64,000 nt of DNA, taken from assembly GCA_003254905.1 (NCBI GenBank), contig QANU01098865.1:14910-78909 (forward strand), written 5' to 3'. Below the pieces are notes generated by a model. The model was given only the letters and a program-made list of their open reading frames with translations. It was not told where the DNA came from and did not search any database. The stretch comes from Nissolia schottii. Its lineage: Eukaryota > Streptophyta > Magnoliopsida > Fabales > Fabaceae. The position numbers were made by a program, and so were the translations under genes. Below are positions 59,391 to 64,000 of this stretch, piece after piece (within the stretch, counting starts at the first letter, position 1; each line of letters begins with the position of its first letter).

Positions 59391-61459
59391 TGCACCTCGG
59401 TACAAGCTCTGGATCCTGAGGCTCTGAGAAGGTATGAAGGCTCTGGCACGATCAATCTCTGGACTCGCGTTGCGGTGGGTACCTGCAATTACTCCAACGC
59501 TCAAGTAAGTAAGGGTGTAAGGAATATAGTAAGTAATAATTGGATGATCTTCATACCTGGGGTGTGGGCTGTTATATAACTGAGGTGGTTGAGGTTGTTT
59601 TGCGTATCGCGGCGGTGTGAGAATATCTCGACCCCGCGTCATGTGCGCTGTCCGCGGATCCTGGGATGGCTTATCTTGTATAGATAAGATGACCGGGGAC
59701 CTCGGGGTAGCTTATCCTGGGCAGTTAGGAGGGCAGTGATCTCGGGGTGGCTTATCCCGAGTGGTTGAATCGGGTCCGCGGATATGGGTCTGGGTGAGTG
59801 GGTGGCTAGGATGGGCCTTTATGACCTAGTTCGTAACAGGAGCCCCCCAGCTCGGAGCGTGGAGTGGAACGATGGGGTCCAAGTTTAAGGCCTCAACATC
59901 TGGTTTATGGTTTCCGTGCATGCTGCGCTGTATGGGCCGCGGACGGAGTGGGTCGTTGTGGCTCGTGTTATGACGTGGCTCTTTCCTTGAGGACGTGACG
60001 TTCGGGGATCCTTGATGGGACGCGTCTCCCATCGCAGGAGATTTGGATGCTGTTGATTGCGGACACGTGGCGAGGATGCGGCCGATGGGTACTCGAGGTA
60101 GGGGTGTAATGATGGCTTTGGAGGGAAAACGCTTCAGTTTTCGCGCCCCATTAATGTCCCGGTACAGCTCTGCTTTTTGAATTTTGCTTCTTCGAAACCT
60201 TTTCGTGCGTGAAGGCATTCCAAGCGTTTCGGAGACTGTTTTATAAACTCTTCTTTTACATCGCTCTCATTTCTTCTGCTGCTTTAATTCCTTTAAGCTC
60301 TGTATCTTCTTATTCTAAGGCGATTTTTCTTCTGAAGCTTGGGAGCTTTTACCTTTTGTCGTGTGGAGGAGCATTTTTCCTTCATCTTCTTCTTTAACTC
60401 TGTGAGTATTCCTTGTCCTTTTCCCTGTTTCTGCTTTGTTATGTCGCATGTCCCTCTGTCTCTGCTTTTCCCGCTGGGCTGCTTTCCTTAGTTCTTGTAG
60501 CTTCGGATTTATTGTTTGTGTCGTCGTTATGGTTGGGTTATGCCTCTATGGGTTGCTGTTGTTGGGTTGCAGTTATGGGGATTTGGTTTATGTGGCGAGT
60601 TGTTCATGGGGGTATTGTTCTCTGTTTTTTTTTCCGTTTCAGTTTTCTGTACATTGGTGATGGGGAGGAAGAGGGACCACCAGGGGAGAAGAGAGTGCAT
60701 CCACTGAGAGATGCTCATGAGAAGATGTCGTATAGTTGGATTGACCCGGAGGTTTTTGCCATTCCTTCGGTGTTTGGCCCTGACTCCGTTGAGCGCTTAC
60801 AGGAGGCGCTGGTGTTAACGGACGAGGGGCTGGAGGACCACGAATATGTCGTGGGTGCTGCATCCGAGGACGAGAGGGTTTGCATGGCTAGGCACACCGA
60901 TACCTGCACTTTTTGTGAATGTATGAGGTGCTGTTTACGCGACTGGAGGTTAGGTTGCCCTTTACCCCTTTCAGCGGGAGGTGATGGAGTTGTGTCATTT
61001 TAGTCCAACGCAACTCCATTCGAACGGATGGGCACTCCTCCGCGGGTACCAGACGGTGTGCGGCATGTTCGATCTTGAGTCGTATGCCAAGACCTTCCTC
61101 ACCCTATACTCCTTGATAAACCCCAAGGGGCTGGCGATTCCGAGGACTCGTTGTCGGTACCGGAGCTGGCATACGTTCAAGGGGTATGCTGGGACGAAGG
61201 TGTTTACGCGGTGGGAAGAGTCCTACCAGGAGTTCAAGTGGAAGTACTTCAAAGTCTTTGCTACTCCAGGGAGGACCGCTCTTTGGGAGGGGGATCGGGA
61301 TACGGTGGTGGGGATCTCGTGCTATTGGAATATGAGCATTGCACCCCACCGTCCCGGAAATTTCTCCGCGGAGGAGCTGGTGCAGCGGGAGTTTTTCTTG
61401 GCCCTGTCTGCCGGGGGTCCCTTGAACATACGGTTGATTGTGGAAAGGTTGGACGAGCC

Positions 61460-62042
61460 CATGGTTATCAAACTCGCGAGTTTAAGTAAACTCGTGGAGC
61501 CTCCGTAAACTCGAATCGTAAACTCGGATCGTAAACTCGTACGAGTTTACCTATTATTAAAAAAATATTAAAAAATATTTTAAAAAATTATTATGCTACA
61601 AAAATATATTTAATAAAACTTGAAATTCATAAATACTTTTAACTCCATAACAAAGCACTAATGAAAATGAAATATAAGAGTTCTAAGTTCAATTCATAGA
61701 TAATACATAATATATATGTTTAAACAAGAACATATTCTCCTCCACATAAACTTAATGACAAGTAAAATCTATCAACACAAGAGAGAGACGATGTATTGAG
61801 CAACCAACATAGCAAATGTATGTAAAGAACAATGTCACTCATTTTTTACAGAAGTAGTCTGCTTTGAGCAGACAACAAAGAATTCGGTGATGAGTTCGAG
61901 GGGCATGCCCTTTGTTTTTGGAACCTTCAAGAACATAAATATCCAGGAGATAACACACACAACAACATAAATACTGAAGATACCAACGAGTCCCATAGTA
62001 CTGAGCATCACAGGAAGCAANACTCGCGATTTTGATAACTAT
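61460..62042. mobile_element. 583-bp Pack-MULE, perfect 9-bp TSD
   Basis: GGACGAGCC stands on both sides (61451-61459 and 62043-62051), and removing 61460-62042 restores the host frame LDEPVKSYL. Ends are CATGGTTATCAAACTCGCGAG and, reverse-complemented, ATAGTTATCAAAATCGCGAG. The 9-bp duplication and terminal repeats fit Mutator-like elements. The left subterminal zone (61480-61550) has six GTAAACTCG-type repeats. The right half carries an ERD6-like exon in reverse orientation. The N at 62021 lies next to the right terminal repeat. Confidence 0.85.
61835..62020 (-). pseudogene. Captured last exon of an ERD6-like sugar transporter
   Basis: The minus-strand frame LPVMLSTMGLVGIFSIY, VVCVISWIFMFLKVP, TKGMPLELITEFF and a short tail ending at a stop (61835-61837) match the C-terminus of ERD6-like major-facilitator sugar transporters. 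The match covers the last transmembrane helix and the PETKG-type motif, here altered to PKTKG. Only this exon is present; the rest of the 12-helix protein is absent, so it is a transduplicated fragment. It ends exactly at the normal stop codon, suggesting a 3'-exon capture. Confidence 0.8.
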
Positions 62043-63323
62043 GGACGAGCCTGTCAAGTCTTATCTAGGTAGAATGTTTCGCTGGTTGTGCTTTTATATC
62101 GTTCTCTTTGTCGTTTTTGAATTCTTATTTTTTGAATCCTATGTTTTTGTGCAGATTCGAAGCTGCGCGAGTCGTCTGCCGCCATGGATAAGATGACAAA
62201 TCTGATGACAGATCTGAGGAAGGCAAAGGCTGTTGTTGCCAACCGAAAAGCGGCAGAGCAGAGGGCTGCCGCGGAACGTGTCCGGCAGTCACCATCACCC
62301 ACCCCGTCTTCAGTTTCTTCGCCAGCTCAGCCTGCTGTGGGGGGTGTCGCGCCGTCTCCATTTATTCAATCAGTGCCGCGTAATGTTGTCGAGAAGTCGC
62401 CGCGTTCTCTTCCGCGTAAGAGGCAGAGGGGGGCCGACTCTCAGGATGAGGATGACCGGGCTGTTAGTGCTCTAGCCAGGGCCTATCCACAGGATGTCAA
62501 CTTTTCGCGTATTTTTAAGCGGAGTTTCTTTCATAGCGAGGCCCGTCGCCATCTGGAGGGGGTCTCTCCCAGTGTTGCAGTGGCGCATACTTTCCGTCTC
62601 TTGGGGGAGGCTTCTGGGATGTTGGTTCATGCTTCAGAGTGGATGGCCAGCCATGAAGAGATGGAGGTGATGCGCGGGGAGTTAACTTCTGCAAAAGATG
62701 AAGTTAAGAAGCTACGGGCGCAGCTAACGGTCTCCGAGGAGAGGGCTAGGGCTTTACAGACTGCCGCGGATGAGAACGCGGCACTGGTTGCGGAGAAGTC
62801 CTGTCTGATGGCAGGTTTGCGGGCGGAGGCCGAGCGGAATGCAAAGGCCGAGCAGGAGGCAAGGGCTGAGCTGAGCAAGAAGGTTGGTCAGTTGGAGGAG
62901 GTGCGCGCGGAGGCAGAAGGTTCGCGGAAGGCTCTTGCTGACTCCGAGGCGCAATGCGAGGCGCTGCGAGGGGAGGTGGATAATTTGTTGCAGCTCTCCG
63001 ATGATATGGTCGGTGCCACTTTCGAGACCGTGATGGGGCAAGTTAAAAATATTGCGCCGACCATTGATTGGAGTGTTGTGTCGATGGACAAATATTATGA
63101 TGTTAAGGCGGGGGTGATTAGGGAGGTTCCCCGGGAGGCTTCGCAGGAGTAAATTTGTATTTTATTTTATTTTCTTTTCTTTTTTGGACTTGTAATGAGT
63201 ACCTGATGAATATAATGGAGTAGTATTTTGTAATGTGTTTGTGCGTGATCTTTTGTTTTTTTTAATTGCTTTGGATATGTCGTCGTTCCGCGGTGATGTA
63301 TATATGCGGTGATTAGGCACGAA

Positions 63324-63640
63324 TTCAATGGTTAGGACCATAGTTGCGAATTTGTTCCGCTGCTCGTTCAATGGTTATGACCATGGTTAGCCGTGATTTG
63401 TTCCGCGGTAAGTTTGTGTGCTCAATGGTTAAGACAATGGTTAGACGCGATCGACTTATATATTCAATGGTTAAGACCATGGTTAAACGTGAATATGTTT
63501 CGTATGTTTTTGTATAAATTCAATGGTTAAGTTCAGAGTTATGCGCGAATTGGTTCCGCGGTACTTCTTTTATTCAATGGTTAAGACTAGAGTTATGCGC
63601 GAATTGGTTCTGCGGTACTTTCTTATTCAATCGTTGGTGA
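63324..63640. repeat. Minisatellite, about six 41-57-bp units
   Basis: ATTCAATGGTTAAGACCATGG-type words recur at about 63324, 63369, 63420, 63461, 63518 and 63572, most followed by GTTA(T/G)(G/A)CGCGAATTGGTTCCGCGGTA-like text. The last two copies are the most alike. It lies at the 3' side of the gypsy-type gene. Confidence 0.8.
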
Positions 63641-63730
63641 ATCCTGCGTGGCGTGTCACGCGGTCTGTCAGCCTAAACCGTGGTAGTTTGAGAAATAGTT
63701 TGAAAATGAGGGTAATTTGGTAAATAGTTT

Positions 63731-64000
63731 GAACAGGAAGGGCCAAAGAGTAAATTCGTCCAAAACATTCTATTTTGGATTTTTGAATAGTGCTCTTTGA
63801 ACCTTGTTATCAAATTCCTTAACATACAAGATGTTCAAACATACAAAGCTCAGTGCAAATGTATCCAAACATGGACTTCTTTTTTGATGGACCACATACA
63901 AACATGAACTAGACAAAGGAAGTTGTGCATTTTGAGTAATTAATTGCACCTACATGTTACTCCTAACCTATAAAAGAAATTCTTACAATACAATCACCAC
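63731..64000. other. Intergenic DNA at the window edge
   Basis: No gene or element end recognised. Confidence 0.5.

Larger units (their letters stand above)
60725..63152 (+). pseudogene. Putative gypsy-type transposon protein with coiled-coil tail, disrupted
   Basis: MSYSWIDPEVFAIPSVFG (60725) and EEALVL-like acidic text start the frame. A frameshift around 60910-60980 precedes QREVMELCHFSPTQLHSNGWALLRGYQTVCGMF, then RYRSWHTFKGYAG, RWEESYQEFKWKYFKVF and LFFLALS-like motifs, the PF04195-type domain. The frame is interrupted at 61460 by a MULE and resumes at 62043 as DEP-VKSYL. A GT-AG intron (62072-62155) leads to DSKLRESSAAMDKMTNL and a 322-codon frame (62184-63152) with a long heptad coiled coil (about residues 155-270) and an acidic end. 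Without the insertion and frameshift it would be one gag-like protein. Confidence 0.7.
59391..63730 (+). mobile_element. Gypsy-type (PF04195-like) retroelement region
   Basis: From about 59390 the composition turns GC-richer, with leader-like DNA containing TTACTCCAACGCTCAAGTAAG and GGAGCCCCCCAGCTCGG (near 59840). A coiled-coil coding region (60725-63152) and a minisatellite (63324-63640) follow. This arrangement is seen in plant elements whose first gene is the putative gypsy-type transposon protein. No pol domain, LTR pair or target duplication was recognised, so this may be a non-autonomous or truncated element. Boundaries are approximate. Confidence 0.55.

Noticed and set aside
60413..60724. 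Signal-peptide protein starting upstream of the coiled-coil gene
   Set aside because: The hydrophobic stretch is in leader-like DNA without an ATG at its head. The family-like sequence begins at the ATG at 60725.
61835..62020. A working ERD6-like sugar transporter
   Set aside because: Only the last helix and tail are present, inside a 583-bp MULE.

Overview
The window is nuclear DNA from a flowering plant, most likely a eudicot. The evidence is GT-AG spliced genes with close angiosperm homologues, AT-rich intergenic DNA, and dense plant-type transposable elements. Some repeats resemble ones I associate with legumes, but I cannot fix the family. The three single Ns (20279, 37661, 62021) look like contig joints.

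Five host genes can be modelled. At the left edge is the N-terminal end of a LEUNIG-type co-repressor (minus strand, 674-1482), running off the window. At 14662-15428 (minus) is a two-exon CHLOROPLAST VESICULATION-like gene. At 20695-23251 (plus) is a four-exon PP2C protein phosphatase. It converges with a complete 24-exon full-size ABCG/PDR transporter at 24010-31421 (minus; 1449 codons, every junction in phase). At 51539-53635 (minus) is a seven-exon gene for a conserved, probably plastid-targeted protein of unknown function. Nothing suggests these genes form one pathway.

Most of the rest is layered transposon debris. 3.4-6.9 kb: a decayed LINE hit by two later insertions, each with target-site duplications. 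7.4-7.6 kb: a long palindrome. 9.6-10.1 kb: a PIF/Harbinger MITE. 11.5-13.7 kb: the 3' half of a Ty1/copia element. 32.1-33.7 kb: a TIR element upstream of the PDR gene. 36.5-39.6 kb: a fold-back hAT element and a solo LTR, both inside a degenerate minisatellite. 42.7-47.2 kb: an element with about 150-bp inverted ends, a dead plant-mobile-domain gene and 1.2 kb of telomere-like DNA with a higher-order period. 48.7-50.1 kb: two hAT elements with 8-bp duplications.

The right end (54-64 kb) is the most layered part. A Pack-MULE-like element carries pieces of a TMK-type receptor kinase. A decayed PIF/Harbinger element has both its transposase and its Myb-like ORF, and its 5' end matches the MITE at 9.6 kb. 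A GC-richer, coiled-coil, gypsy-type gene appears to cut into it, and that gene is itself split by a 583-bp MULE with a perfect 9-bp duplication. The MULE carries the last exon of an ERD6-like sugar transporter. The strongest leads are the two gene-capturing MULEs, the telomere-like array inside the plant-mobile-domain element, and the fold-back hAT with pol III-like boxes.
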